NCBI RefSeq assembly: GCF_002355635.1 | Contig: NZ_AP017558.1 | Coordinates: forward strand, 2,170,001 to 2,234,000 | Origin: Halopenitus persicus | Lineage (GTDB): Archaea; Halobacteriota; Halobacteria; Halobacteriales; Haloferacaceae | DNA: 64,000 nucleotides | Direction of reading: 5' to 3' | In this document: positions 49,852 to 58,805 of the stretch, piece by piece | Numbering within the stretch: position 1 is the stretch's first letter | Layout of the letters: each line of letters opens with the position of its first letter | The notes under the pieces: model-generated | Told to the model about the DNA's origin: nothing | The model's database searches: none | Seen by the model: only the letters and a program-made list of their open reading frames with translations | Made by a program: the position numbers and the translations under genes

Positions 49852-52800
49852 CTATCGAACGCGACGATACGTCGCGAAAGCGAACAGCACTATGCTGATC
49901 CCCGACGCGATCGATTCGACGTCGATCCGATCCCGAATCGCCTCGAACGCTGCGAGGAGGCTACCGGTCGGATCCGCAGCGAGCGTGCCGACGACCGATT
50001 CCACGTTCCTACCGACCACCTCGACGACACCGTGGCCATCACCGACGGTGCCCGCTTCGCCACTCGCATCCCCGGATCCATCGGCCGGCCGGTCGACCTC
50101 GTCAGCCCCCGAACTTCCACCACCGGCACCGCTACCGGCACCGCTCGTCCGTCCCTCGCCAGCGGCGGGGCTGTCGACCGCGGCCGGCGGCGTCCCGGTC
50201 ATCGCCTCAGTGGCCGGATCGGCAGCCCGGATCCGGCCCTCAACGGACGGCCGCGATTCGACCCCGTCGAGGCCGTGGACGGACACGCGATACCGATCCC
50301 CGACGGTCAGCGCGGAGAGATCGACGGTTGCCGACCACGTCCCGTCGGCGGCGACCCGAACCGACTCGTTGCGGCCACGAAACTCCGACTCCGACGCGGC
50401 GATCGGCCGAATTCGAACCGTGAACTCGGTTCCCGGCGCGAGCGTGGTCGAGCCGGCGAACGACTGGTCCGGCGCGGCGTGAGCGTCGTACGGGTCTGCC
50501 GCGAACCGGACGTCGCGTTCGACCACGGTGAATCCGGTCGTTGCCTCGGAGCCGCCCGAGAGCGGCGTGATCTCGAGGGCCGATGGCGGCGTCTCGATCC
50601 CGGACGGGACCGTTGAGAGGCCGTACGAGGGGTGGCGTTCCAGGGACACGAGAGGACGAAGGTGGCCGGGACGGTCGGCGGCGGTCCCGACACGATGCCC
50701 CTGGCGGCGCGGCTCGACGATCCGGGGCCAGCCGACCGGGTCGGTCCCGCGGTCGGCCGCTCGCTGGATCCGCGGATCGGTGACGGAGAAGCCGAGGGAG
50801 ATCGCCGGTTCGGCGGCCGGATCGAGGATGGAGCCGTCCTGGAACCGGAGTTCGGCGGTGTCCACGAGCAGCGTGACGCGGTCGCGGTCGTGATCGGGAA
50901 CCACCTCGATCGTGCTCGCGCCGGGAGCGATCGTCCGGGGCGAACGGTTCACGCCGTCGTCGTCGAGCGTCTCGGTCAGATCGAGGTCGATCGGCGGGCT
51001 CTCACCCGCGTCGTCGTGGAGATCGCCGGTCCCGGTACTGGTTGTAACGTCGGTCCCGGTCCCGTCGATCGGCGACCAGTCGGGACCCGTAAGGGCGCGG
51101 AACCGCTCCGTGGCCCCCGCGTCGGGGCGGCGTTCGCCCGCCAACGCCAACAGCCCGGAGACGCTCGCGGAGTCGATCCGAACGACTGCGACGTCGCCGT
51201 ACGCGACCGTCTCGCTCCGCGTGACCGTTCCTTCCGCGCGGGCCGTCGAGAGCGCCGCAACCGGCGAGTCGGCAGCGAGTATCGACCGGGCCGTCCCTGC
51301 CGAGGTGGTCCAGCTGGAGGCGGTTCCGGAGTCCGCGGGCGCAAGCGTGAGCACACCGACGTCGGCCGGGTTGGCGACGGCCGTCCGGGGGTGCTGCGCG
51401 GTCGAGACGGTGACGGGGTACTCGCCGGGAGCTAGCGCGTCGGATCGGAGGCTCTGGTCGGTTTGCGGGTCGAACTCGATCGCTGCACCGGCGGCGGCCG
51501 ACGCCGGATCGAGCACGACCACCGAGCCGGCGGTCGTGCCCGCCGTGTAGGTGTTGAACCGGACCGTCACCGCGTCGGCGTCGCCGAAGGAGGTGATCCG
51601 GGCGGTCGCCTCGTACCCCGTGGTCGTTTCGTTCCCGATCACGAGCGCCCCGCCATCGGCGCGTTCGTCCGCCGTAACCGTGATCTCGACGACGCCGCCG
51701 GTGGTCGCGTCGACGATCGGCTCGGCAAGCGAGACCGATCCGGGACCGACGATCCCGCGGTCAGGACCGGCAACCGTCCCGTTGTCGCTGCCGTTGACAG
51801 TGGCGCCACCGTCATTCACGGGCCCCGCCCAGCCTCCGCTACCGCCTCCGCCACCGCCGCTCCCGCTGCTCCCGCCGCCGGACGTTCCCGTTCCGGTTCC
51901 GCCGTCGGACGCTCCCGAATCGGACTCGTCGGCCGCCGACCCGTCCTCGTCAGTCGATTCCTCGGAGTCCATCCCGTCAGTGTCGTCGGTCGTGTTCGTT
52001 TCATCAGTCGTCTCGGTCGTGTTCGTCCCGTCGTCGGTCACGGTCGTTGCGTCCGCGGTCGAAAGCGAGAGGGTGGCATTCGCAGTTCCGTCGGTGGCTG
52101 ATTCGGTCGTAACGATCGGATGCGTCCCATCGGCAAGCGGCTCGAGCGCGTCGTCATCGAACGTGACCGTGACGGAGCGTGACTCGCCGGCGTCGAGGCC
52201 GTCGACGGTCGCGGTCCGACGCACCGATCCCGACCCGAGATCGACGGTCACGGACACCGGATCGGTCGCGTTCGCGCCGCCGACGTTCGTGATCGTCCCC
52301 GCGATCGGAAGCGATCGGCTCCCGTTGCGCTCGTGGTCGTACGTCGTCTCGTTCAGCGTGAGCGCGTAGTGGGGCGGGTCGACGACCTTGGTCGTCCCGC
52401 TCACTCGGTCGTGGTCGCCGCGCACCGTCACGTCGAGCGTCTCGCCGGCCGACGCGTTCTCGAGATCGTGGGTCAGTTCGACGGTCTCCGTAGCCCCCGG
52501 TGCGACCGTCACCGATCGGGTGTCCGAAACCGACCCATTCACGACGAGTTCGACCGTGTCGTTATACGTCGACTTGCCAGTATTATTTAAATTAATATTA
52601 TATATGCCAAATTCTTGGTTAATGTCGACTGAGTTAGTAATATTTGTATCTAGAGTAGAGCCAACAACTTCAATAACCGATGTTGATTCCATCTCTGATA
52701 TTTTATCTCCAGTAGTAATTCCAGAATCACCAGAAACACCCACAGTATAATTCCTGGTAGATTCATCTAAAATAATGTCGCCACTAGTAGTTCCAAGTGT

Positions 52801-53595
52801 GAATGTAGCAACATTATCGGGAATTGACTTATTTAAATAGGTACGATCAACACTCCCATTATTGGAGTCATCAATACCAAGAGTCGCCTCCGTAGTCGAG
52901 TTACCAGTCTCAGCAACCACCGTCGTTTGAGTGTTATTTGTTAGATCAATCTCGGATGTAGATATATTAGTAATTGTTCGATCACGTATGTTTAATTCAA
53001 GGTTAACTTCATCCCGTCCAGTGAGATCGTTAGTGAGTGAGTTAGCACCAGTCTGTAAAAGGACATCTACACCATATCTGCCCGGATTAGATGGATTCGT
53101 CAGTTTACTTCCGGATTTTTGTTGGTTGGTATAATCACCACCATCATTGAGATATACGATTAATAGTCCGTCATCACGGATCTCAAGTGGTTGGCTAAAG
53201 TTCAGTAAAAGACGGCTGCCGTCTACATCAATGGTGTCAAAATCTTGTTGGGTTGAATAGATAACCTCAGTATAGATATCGTGCTCCGTCATTGTACCTT
53301 CATAATAGACTGTAATATCTGAAGAGGAGATGTTTCTGTCAAACACTGGCTCATTATAATCGAGTACTATGTCGCTTAGGTTAGATGTCTTAGATGATGA
53401 ATTAAAGTCAGTGATAATCTCGTGCTGAGAATCTTTATTTATATTATCACTATATGCAGTAATCGAGCTATTATTCGTGTCGATCGCCGTCGATTTACCG
53501 GCGAACCCACCCGGAACAACGCCCGCCGTAACGATGATCGCGATGAGTAGAACGGTCCGTATCGCCGATCGAGTTGTAAGGGTCTGCCTCGTCAT
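49852..53595 (-). CDS. large surface (S-layer-type) glycoprotein with AT-rich N-terminal coding segment
   Basis: A 1247-residue secreted protein. After a signal peptide (MTRQTLTTRSAIRTVLLI..., cleaved ~33) comes an N-terminal ectodomain (~39-343) dense in N-x-S/T sequons. Two CARDB-like domains follow (~345-500), then a Thr/Asp/Gly/Ser linker. The C-terminal region has domains like those of BGTF-type S-layer glycoproteins (AVTVRFNTYTAG; FAGSTTLAPGTEFTVRIRP; RVAADGTWSATVDL). It ends with a short hydrophobic helix and RRVR, without a PGF motif. ATG 53595 was chosen because the upstream extension needs a TTG. Codons for residues ~39-343 are AT-rich, unlike the rest. Confidence 0.8.
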   Translation of the reverse strand: MTRQTLTTRSAIRTVLLIAIIVTAGVVPGGFAGKSTAIDTNNSSITAYSDNINKDSQHEIITDFNSSSKTSNLSDIVLDYNEPVFDRNISSSDITVYYEGTMTEHDIYTEVIYSTQQDFDTIDVDGSRLLLNFSQPLEIRDDGLLIVYLNDGGDYTNQQKSGSKLTNPSNPGRYGVDVLLQTGANSLTNDLTGRDEVNLELNIRDRTITNISTSEIDLTNNTQTTVVAETGNSTTEATLGIDDSNNGSVDRTYLNKSIPDNVATFTLGTTSGDIILDESTRNYTVGVSGDSGITTGDKISEMESTSVIEVVGSTLDTNITNSVDINQEFGIYNINLNNTGKSTYNDTVELVVNGSVSDTRSVTVAPGATETVELTHDLENASAGETLDVTVRGDHDRVSGTTKVVDPPHYALTLNETTYDHERNGSRSLPIAGTITNVGGANATDPVSVTVDLGSGSVRRTATVDGLDAGESRSVTVTFDDDALEPLADGTHPIVTTESATDGTANATLSLSTADATTVTDDGTNTTETTDETNTTDDTDGMDSEESTDEDGSAADESDSGASDGGTGTGTSGGGSSGSGGGGGGSGGWAGPVNDGGATVNGSDNGTVAGPDRGIVGPGSVSLAEPIVDATTGGVVEITVTADERADGGALVIGNETTTGYEATARITSFGDADAVTVRFNTYTAGTTAGSVVVLDPASAAAGAAIEFDPQTDQSLRSDALAPGEYPVTVSTAQHPRTAVANPADVGVLTLAPADSGTASSWTTSAGTARSILAADSPVAALSTARAEGTVTRSETVAYGDVAVVRIDSASVSGLLALAGERRPDAGATERFRALTGPDWSPIDGTGTDVTTSTGTGDLHDDAGESPPIDLDLTETLDDDGVNRSPRTIAPGASTIEVVPDHDRDRVTLLVDTAELRFQDGSILDPAAEPAISLGFSVTDPRIQRAADRGTDPVGWPRIVEPRRQGHRVGTAADRPGHLRPLVSLERHPSYGLSTVPSGIETPPSALEITPLSGGSEATTGFTVVERDVRFAADPYDAHAAPDQSFAGSTTLAPGTEFTVRIRPIAASESEFRGRNESVRVAADGTWSATVDLSALTVGDRYRVSVHGLDGVESRPSVEGRIRAADPATEAMTGTPPAAVDSPAAGEGRTSGAGSGAGGGSSGADEVDRPADGSGDASGEAGTVGDGHGVVEVVGRNVESVVGTLAADPTGSLLAAFEAIRDRIDVESIASGISIVLFAFATYRRVR

Positions 53596-53859
53596 AGTGG
53601 ACGAACCCACACCGGGGCGCAGCGATATGCGCCGCGACGCCGGCCACCACGTCCGACGAACGTCGCCGATATCACCACTACCTAGGGAGTTCAATTAATA
53701 GCAATAGGGAGTTAATAAAGCATTTATTTAAACAGTCGATTATTGCAAAAAGTGAGCCTGCGGCCGAGCAGTGAATGTCACTCAAATATGTAATCTCAAA
53801 AACTAAATACGGATCGAGGTGAACAAACGAAAACGGGACAGATCGGAAGAACGAGGGCG
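53596..53859. promoter_or_regulatory. promoter region of the surface-glycoprotein gene and VOC downstream flank
   Basis: A likely TATA box TTTATTTAAA (53723-53732) lies ~125 bp before the surface-protein start, implying a leader of ~100 nt, as is known for some S-layer genes. The stretch 53695-53830 is A/T-rich. No extra reading frame is convincing. Confidence 0.5.
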
Positions 53860-54624
53860 CTACTCCCGGTTCAGGATCTCGATCTCGTGGCCGTCCTGGT
53901 CGGTCGTGAACGCGTACCGGTCGTCACAGGACTCGGGGTCGCGGTAGTCGGTCGCCCCCCGCTCCATCAGCGTCTCCCAGTCGTTCTCGAGGTCGTCGGT
54001 ACGGACGCAGAGGTGTCCCCAGGAGTCGCCCAACTCGTAGCTGCGGCCGTCGTAGTTGTAGGTGAGCTCGACCGACATCGCCTCCTCGGCGGCGTCGGCG
54101 GGCTCCATGAAGTAGTTCGCGAACGAGTCGGATTCCCAACGGCCGGCCGGTTCGTACTCGAACTTGCGCGCCCAGAAGCCGATCGCCTCGTCGGCGTCCT
54201 CGACGCGGATCATCGTGTGGTCGAGGCTCCACTTCGCGCCGTGGTCGCGCTTGACGAGCTCGATCTCGTGGCCGTCCGGATCCTTCACGAACGCGTACCG
54301 GTCGTCACAGGACTCGGGGTCGCGGTAGTCCTCGACGCCGTTGGCCAGTAGCTCGTCGTAGGCGTCCTGGAGGCCGTCCTCGGGAACCCGAACCGCGATG
54401 TGACCCCACGCGTCGCCCATCTCGTAGGTCCGGTCGTCGTGGTTGTAGGTGAGCTCCAGGAGCGCGCCGTCCTCGTGGCCGCCCGGGGGCCCGAGATAGA
54501 CGTTCGTGAACGTGTCGGCCTCCCACCGGCCCGTCTCCTCGTAGCCGAAGTTGGTTCGGTACCACTCGAGGCTCTCCTCGAGGTCCTCGACGCGGATCAT
54601 CACGTGATCGAGCAGCGAATTCAT
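53860..54624 (-). CDS. tandem VOC/glyoxalase-fold protein
   Basis: A 254-residue protein of two homologous VOC modules (~1-125 and ~130-254). Each has DH(V/T)MIRVED, ELTYN, GHIAVR/GHLCVR and DGHEIE(L/I), with His and Glu residues placed as in glyoxalase I metal sites. It may be a lactoylglutathione lyase-like enzyme acting on a haloarchaeal thiol adduct (gamma-glutamylcysteine is the usual haloarchaeal thiol) or a dioxygenase-fold relative. The segment DYRDPESCDDRYAF is identical in both modules, down to a 42 bp DNA identity (53908-53949 and 54289-54330). Confidence 0.85.
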   Translation of the reverse strand: MNSLLDHVMIRVEDLEESLEWYRTNFGYEETGRWEADTFTNVYLGPPGGHEDGALLELTYNHDDRTYEMGDAWGHIAVRVPEDGLQDAYDELLANGVEDYRDPESCDDRYAFVKDPDGHEIELVKRDHGAKWSLDHTMIRVEDADEAIGFWARKFEYEPAGRWESDSFANYFMEPADAAEEAMSVELTYNYDGRSYELGDSWGHLCVRTDDLENDWETLMERGATDYRDPESCDDRYAFTTDQDGHEIEILNRE

Positions 54625-54755
54625 ACGGATCGTGATTGGGCGAACCCGTGGAAAAGCATACCGCCCTCGAGTGTCCGTGACGCCGGCGCGGGAACCGGCT
54701 CCCGGAGACGACTGCCGGCGAGCGAAACCCCTTAGGCACGAGCCGGGAACGAAGG

Positions 54756-56207
54756 ATGTCTCACGTGATCCGTCCTCCGAACCCGGTCCGGCTCGTCATT
54801 CGCTGGATCGGGATCGCGCTCGCTCGCCTCGGTCTCATCGACCGCGAGCGCGCGATCCGCACGACCGAGTTGGCGTGGCCGCGCGTCGTGACGGGGATCG
54901 CCCGGATGTCGAAGAACGCCGTCGACGTCGCGATGGTCGGAGTCGCGGTGGGGTCGGCCGCGATCGCCGGGGTCGGGTTCGCCGGCCCCTTTTGGGGGCT
55001 CGCGTTCGCGATCGGCGGCGGCGTCGCCGGGGGAACGATCGCGCTGGTCTCCCAACGATACGGTGCCGACGCCCGCGAGGATCTCGGACGGGCGGTCCGC
55101 GGGAGCGTCACGCTCGTCGTCGCGATCACGCTCCCTGTCGCGGCGACCTTCTGGCTCGTCCCGGCCGAGCTGATCGGGCTGCTCTCGAGCGACGCCCGCG
55201 CGATCGAGCTGGGCGCACGCTACCTCCAGGTGGTCGGGCTCGGGATCCCCTTCGCCGCGCTCAACCTCGTCGGAAGCCGCGTGCTCGTCGGCGCCGACGA
55301 CGCCTACACCGCGATGCAGCTGCGCGCCGGGGGCGCGGTCGCGAACGTCCTCCTCAACGCCGTGTTGATCTTCGGACTCGATCTCGGCGTCGTCGGGGCG
55401 GCGATCGGGACCGTCCTCTCGAACGTCGTGGTGACCGCGGCCTTCGCGGTCGGGCTGGTTCGTGGCGGACTACCCGCAGTCGGGTCGTTTCCGGTCCGGA
55501 TCGATCCGATCGGCACGTACGTCGACCCCGGCACCCTCTCGGATCTCGTCTCGATCGGCGCGCCGGTCGGCGCGCGGAACCTCGTGTGGACGGCCGCCGA
55601 GTTCCCGATGCTTGCGATCCTCGACATCTTCGGCCGGGACGTCGTCGCGGCGTTCGTCATCGCCAGGCGGATCTGGGGAATCATGAACACGCCCGGCTGG
55701 GGCTTCGGACTAGCCGCCTCGAGCCTCGTCGGCCAGGAACTCGGAACCGGTGCGGAGGCGACCGCCGAGCGGTACGGCCGCGACATCATCCGGTTCGCGG
55801 TCGCGACGTACTTCGTCTCGGCGGTTCTGGTTGCCGCCTTCGCCGAACCGATCGTCGGCCTGTTCGTCGACGATCCCGGCGATCCCGCGATCCCGATCGC
55901 GGTCACGCTCGTGTACGCCGCCTGCGTGGCGATCGTGTTTCAGGGAATTGCCGGCGGCGCCGCCGGTCCGCTCGACGCGAGCGGCGACACGACGATCCCG
56001 TTCCTCAGCCAGTTTCTCGGGATGTTCTGCGTCTCGATCCCGTTGGCGTACCTCGGCGCGACGACCGCGCTGGGGTTGTGGGGCGTCTATCTCGGCTTCC
56101 TCGCGGAGACGGGCGTGCCCGCCGCGATCAACTACTGGCGGTTCGACTCCGGGACCTGGAAGTCGGTCAGCCGCGGCTATCGACCCGAGACCGGCGGCAC
56201 CGAGTGA
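54756..56207 (+). CDS. MATE family efflux transporter
   Basis: A 483-residue membrane protein with ~12 helices. Landmarks are RVVTGIARMSKNAVDVAMVGVAVGSAAIAGVGFAGPFWGLAFAIGGGVAGGTIALVSQRYGA near the N-terminus, LIGLLSSDARAIELGARYLQVVGLGIPFAALN in the middle, and GLAASSLVGQELGTG in the second half. It probably exports a cationic compound using Na+ or H+. A basic cytoplasmic N-terminus (~45 residues) precedes helix 1. The promoter is not obvious. It is divergent from the VOC gene. Confidence 0.88.
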   Translation: MSHVIRPPNPVRLVIRWIGIALARLGLIDRERAIRTTELAWPRVVTGIARMSKNAVDVAMVGVAVGSAAIAGVGFAGPFWGLAFAIGGGVAGGTIALVSQRYGADAREDLGRAVRGSVTLVVAITLPVAATFWLVPAELIGLLSSDARAIELGARYLQVVGLGIPFAALNLVGSRVLVGADDAYTAMQLRAGGAVANVLLNAVLIFGLDLGVVGAAIGTVLSNVVVTAAFAVGLVRGGLPAVGSFPVRIDPIGTYVDPGTLSDLVSIGAPVGARNLVWTAAEFPMLAILDIFGRDVVAAFVIARRIWGIMNTPGWGFGLAASSLVGQELGTGAEATAERYGRDIIRFAVATYFVSAVLVAAFAEPIVGLFVDDPGDPAIPIAVTLVYAACVAIVFQGIAGGAAGPLDASGDTTIPFLSQFLGMFCVSIPLAYLGATTALGLWGVYLGFLAETGVPAAINYWRFDSGTWKSVSRGYRPETGGTE

Positions 56208-56272
56208 CCGTCGGGAATGTAAACGACACAGGACAACCGCTTCGCCCGCTCGGCGGAGAGGCCGTCACCCGC

Positions 56273-56824
56273 TTACCGTCCCAGAAGTTCCCGGAGTGCC
56301 GGCCCGTACAACGCGATCGCGCACCCCCACGCACCGATCGCCGCCATCGGAACGACTCTCCAGACGGCACCCAGGGGCCCGAGACCATACCGGGATCCGA
56401 TCCCGACCGCGACCGAAAGGCTCGCGATCCCGGCGAGCACGAGCAGGCCGGCGGTGACACGCCGGTCCTCCCGACCCCACGCGACGCCGGTCGCCGCGCT
56501 CGCGAGGGCAAGCAGATGGAACGCGAGCGCGAGCGGCCACGCCCGTACGGACGTGGGGAGTGCACCGAACGACAGCGGCTGCTCGAGAAGGTATCGCCAG
56601 ATCGGGTAGCCGCTGACGGCGACGTCGCCGCCGGGGGCGATGGCGACGGTAACCAGCCCCCACAGCGAAACGAGCGTGTACGTGCTCTCGCCGGCGATGA
56701 CAGTCACCGGAACGACGAGCAATCCCACGGTGGCGGCGAGCGCCAGCCGGTCGTCGGTCCGGGGTTCGTCGGCCGTGGCCTCCTCAGCGGTCACGTCGTT
56801 CCGATCGCGACGAGCGTCGGTCAC
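56273..56824 (-). CDS. haloarchaeal integral membrane protein (TIGR04206-like)
   Basis: A 183-residue protein with an acidic N-terminal ~28 residues and about five hydrophobic segments. SVSLWGLVT-type helix 2, PIWRYLLEQPLSFGALPTSVRAWPLALAFHLLALASAATG, and LLVLAGIASLSVAVGIGSRYGLGPLGAVWRVVPMAAIGAW resemble the TIGR04206 family of haloarchaeal membrane proteins. No functional residue can be named. It starts 4 bp after the end of the DRG gene on the same strand, so the two are likely cotranscribed. Confidence 0.6.
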   Translation of the reverse strand: MTDARRDRNDVTAEEATADEPRTDDRLALAATVGLLVVPVTVIAGESTYTLVSLWGLVTVAIAPGGDVAVSGYPIWRYLLEQPLSFGALPTSVRAWPLALAFHLLALASAATGVAWGREDRRVTAGLLVLAGIASLSVAVGIGSRYGLGPLGAVWRVVPMAAIGAWGCAIALYGPALRELLGR

Positions 56825-56828
56825 GTGA

Positions 56829-57938
56829 TCATTTCCGAGCGACGATCCTGAGCTCGTCCTCGTCGGCGAGTTCGTGGTCCCGTCCGACCTGCTGTTCGTC
56901 GTGTTTCGCGCTCGGGCCGGAGACGCGGGCGAACTTGAACCGCTCCTCGAACTCGCCGCCGATCTTCCGGCAGGCGTCGCCGACGGTGTCGCCCTCGAAG
57001 AGGACCAACGGTTCCTCGTAGTCGACCCCTCGGCCGGGCTTGTCCATATAGATCCGGATCAGGCCGAGCTCCTCCCAGACGCGTTCCGTGAACCCGTCGA
57101 GGCCGCGCTCCTCCTCCGCGGAGATGAACACGGCCTCCTCGGGGTCGATGTCACGGTCGCGCAGCTCCCGCTCGATCGTGGGTAGGTAGTCCTTGTCGAT
57201 CAGGTCCGCCTTGTTGACCGCGACCATCGAGGGGAGGTAGACGCGGTTGTCCATCACGCCGTCGACGAGCTCGTCGATCGTGACGTCGTGCGGGATGGTC
57301 ACCTGCGCGTTGACGTAGCCGTACTCGCGGAGGACCTGCTTGATCGTCTCCTCCTCGAGACTCACCTCGTCGCTCGTCGTCACCTGGATGCCGTCCTTGT
57401 GCGTCTTGCGGACGTTGATGTTCGGCGGCTCCGTGTCGAGCCGGATGTTGGTGTCGTAGAGCTCCTCGCTCAGGCGGTCGTACTGCTCGATCTCGAAGAC
57501 CGACAGCAGGAAGACGACGAGGTCGGCGGTCCGGACGACCGAGAGGACCTCCTTGCCCCCGCCGCGCCCGCCGGCAGCCCCTTCGATCAACCCCGGAACG
57601 TCGAGTATCTGTATCTGTGCGCCCCGATACTGCAACATTCCGGGGTTGACGTCGAGCGTCGTGAACTCGTAGGAGCCGGTCTCGCTGTCGGCGTTGGTGA
57701 GGGCGTTGATCAGCGTCGACTTGCCGACGCTCGGGAACCCGACGAGCGCGACGGTGGCGTCGCCGTGCTTCTCGACGGCGTAGCCGTGGCCGCCGCCGGC
57801 GGAGGACTGGTTCTCCAGCTTCTCCTTCTTCTCCGCGAGCTTCGCCTTGAGACGACCGATGTGAGCCTCTGTGGACTTGTTGTAGGGCGTCTCGGCGATC
57901 TCCTCGCGGAGGTCCTCGATCTCCTCTTCCAGTCCCAT
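56829..57938 (-). CDS. DRG/Obg-type translation-associated GTPase
   Basis: A 369-residue GTPase of the DRG branch. An N-terminal coiled/helical region (LEEEIEDLREEIAETPYNKSTEAHIGRLKAKLAEKKEKLE) is followed by G1 GFPSVGKSTLINALT, G3 DVPGLIEGAAGGRGGG, G4 VNKADLI and a C-terminal TGS domain (~285-369: IRIYMDKPGRGVDYEEPLVLFEG). DRG proteins associate with ribosomes. The TIGR04206-like gene follows after 4 bp. Confidence 0.94.
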   Translation of the reverse strand: MGLEEEIEDLREEIAETPYNKSTEAHIGRLKAKLAEKKEKLENQSSAGGGHGYAVEKHGDATVALVGFPSVGKSTLINALTNADSETGSYEFTTLDVNPGMLQYRGAQIQILDVPGLIEGAAGGRGGGKEVLSVVRTADLVVFLLSVFEIEQYDRLSEELYDTNIRLDTEPPNINVRKTHKDGIQVTTSDEVSLEEETIKQVLREYGYVNAQVTIPHDVTIDELVDGVMDNRVYLPSMVAVNKADLIDKDYLPTIERELRDRDIDPEEAVFISAEEERGLDGFTERVWEELGLIRIYMDKPGRGVDYEEPLVLFEGDTVGDACRKIGGEFEERFKFARVSGPSAKHDEQQVGRDHELADEDELRIVARK

Positions 57939-58095
57939 CAGGGGCTACTCGGCCGCTCAGTTCGTTAAACCTGTTCCTTCGCGACCTTCGCCGGTCCGAT
58001 GCGCGTTACCGGTCGGTCGGTCCCCGACACGCCGATCTCCGACCCGCGCGTTTCGCCACGGTTATGAGGTCCCTGTGAGAGACTTCGAACGTCGA

Positions 58096-58296
58096 ATGCC
58101 GGATCCGGCGCGCCTCAGAGACAGCACCCAGATCGTCCTTCCCTGTCAGTCGCTCGACGGGATCCGGGACCGTCTGGAGGCGGAGTTCACGGTCACGATC
58201 GTCGAATCCGACGGACGCTGCCGGATCATCGGCAGCCCGGTGGTAATAAAATCGGTCAGCGAGTTCCTTGGTCGATACGGAATCGCGGTCGCCTGA
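58096..58296 (+). CDS. VNG_1110C family small protein
   Basis: A 66-residue haloarchaeal protein: MPDPARLRDSTQIVLPCQSLDGIRDRLEAEFTVTIVESDG, then CRIIGSPVVIKSVSEFLGRYGIAV. It matches the conserved VNG_1110C family, of unknown function, possibly an RNA- or ligand-binding alpha/beta fold. ATG 58096 is preferred over GTG 58075 because family members start at MPDP. Divergent from the DRG operon. Confidence 0.8.
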   Translation: MPDPARLRDSTQIVLPCQSLDGIRDRLEAEFTVTIVESDGRCRIIGSPVVIKSVSEFLGRYGIAVA

Positions 58297-58355
58297 GCCG
58301 GGACCCTCCGGCGTACGAGACGGCGACGTGGCGGCGGCGTACCGCCGCGGCGACG

Positions 58356-58805
58356 TCACCCGGCGAACCCGACGACGAGCTGGATGGCGATGACGAGCAT
58401 CAGGACCATCCCGAGCGCGATCGAGCCGGCGGCGACTCCCTGTGCGTTCCCGAGGCCGTGCTCGCGCGTGGCGGTGTATGCGCCGAAGAAGACGAAGCCG
58501 GCGATCAGGAGCCCGACGAGCCCGTAGACGACGTTCAGCAGGGTCCCGGGGACTCCCTCGGGAAGCCCGAAGCTCCCGACGGCGAGCACGGTCAACAGCC
58601 CCAGTCCGGCAGCGAAGACGACGAACGTGATCGCCCAGACCGTCGGCGAGCTGGCGATCGACCCGAGCCGGGCGACGATCCGATCGTACCGGTCGCCGTC
58701 GCCGGCCACGAGCTCCGGCGTGCGGCTGAACCGGCCGACGGCGACGAAGGTGGCGATCACGAGCAGCCCCATCAGTACCGTACTCAAAAGCGTTAGTGAG
58801 ACCAT
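58356..58805 (-). CDS. small four-helix membrane protein
   Basis: A 149-residue protein with four hydrophobic segments: ~1-27, ~55-80, ~85-110 and ~118-147. A short polar loop (RFSRTPELVAGDGDRYDRIVARLGS) follows helix 1. No residue motif indicates a catalytic role. It lies next to the cytochrome-oxidase cluster but on the opposite strand, so a functional link is only possible. ATG 58805 was chosen; the frame extends upstream to 58853 but without membrane character. Confidence 0.6.
   Translation of the reverse strand: MVSLTLLSTVLMGLLVIATFVAVGRFSRTPELVAGDGDRYDRIVARLGSIASSPTVWAITFVVFAAGLGLLTVLAVGSFGLPEGVPGTLLNVVYGLVGLLIAGFVFFGAYTATREHGLGNAQGVAAGSIALGMVLMLVIAIQLVVGFAG

Noticed and set aside
48823-50616. 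597-codon plus-strand frame across artA and the surface-protein gene
   Set aside because: It is antisense to artA with intact catalytic residues, and its product is a compositional shadow.
52565-53480. AT-rich segment as an integrated mobile element or prophage piece
   Set aside because: The reading frame continues through it without stops, no integrase or terminal repeats are present, and it encodes part of the surface protein.
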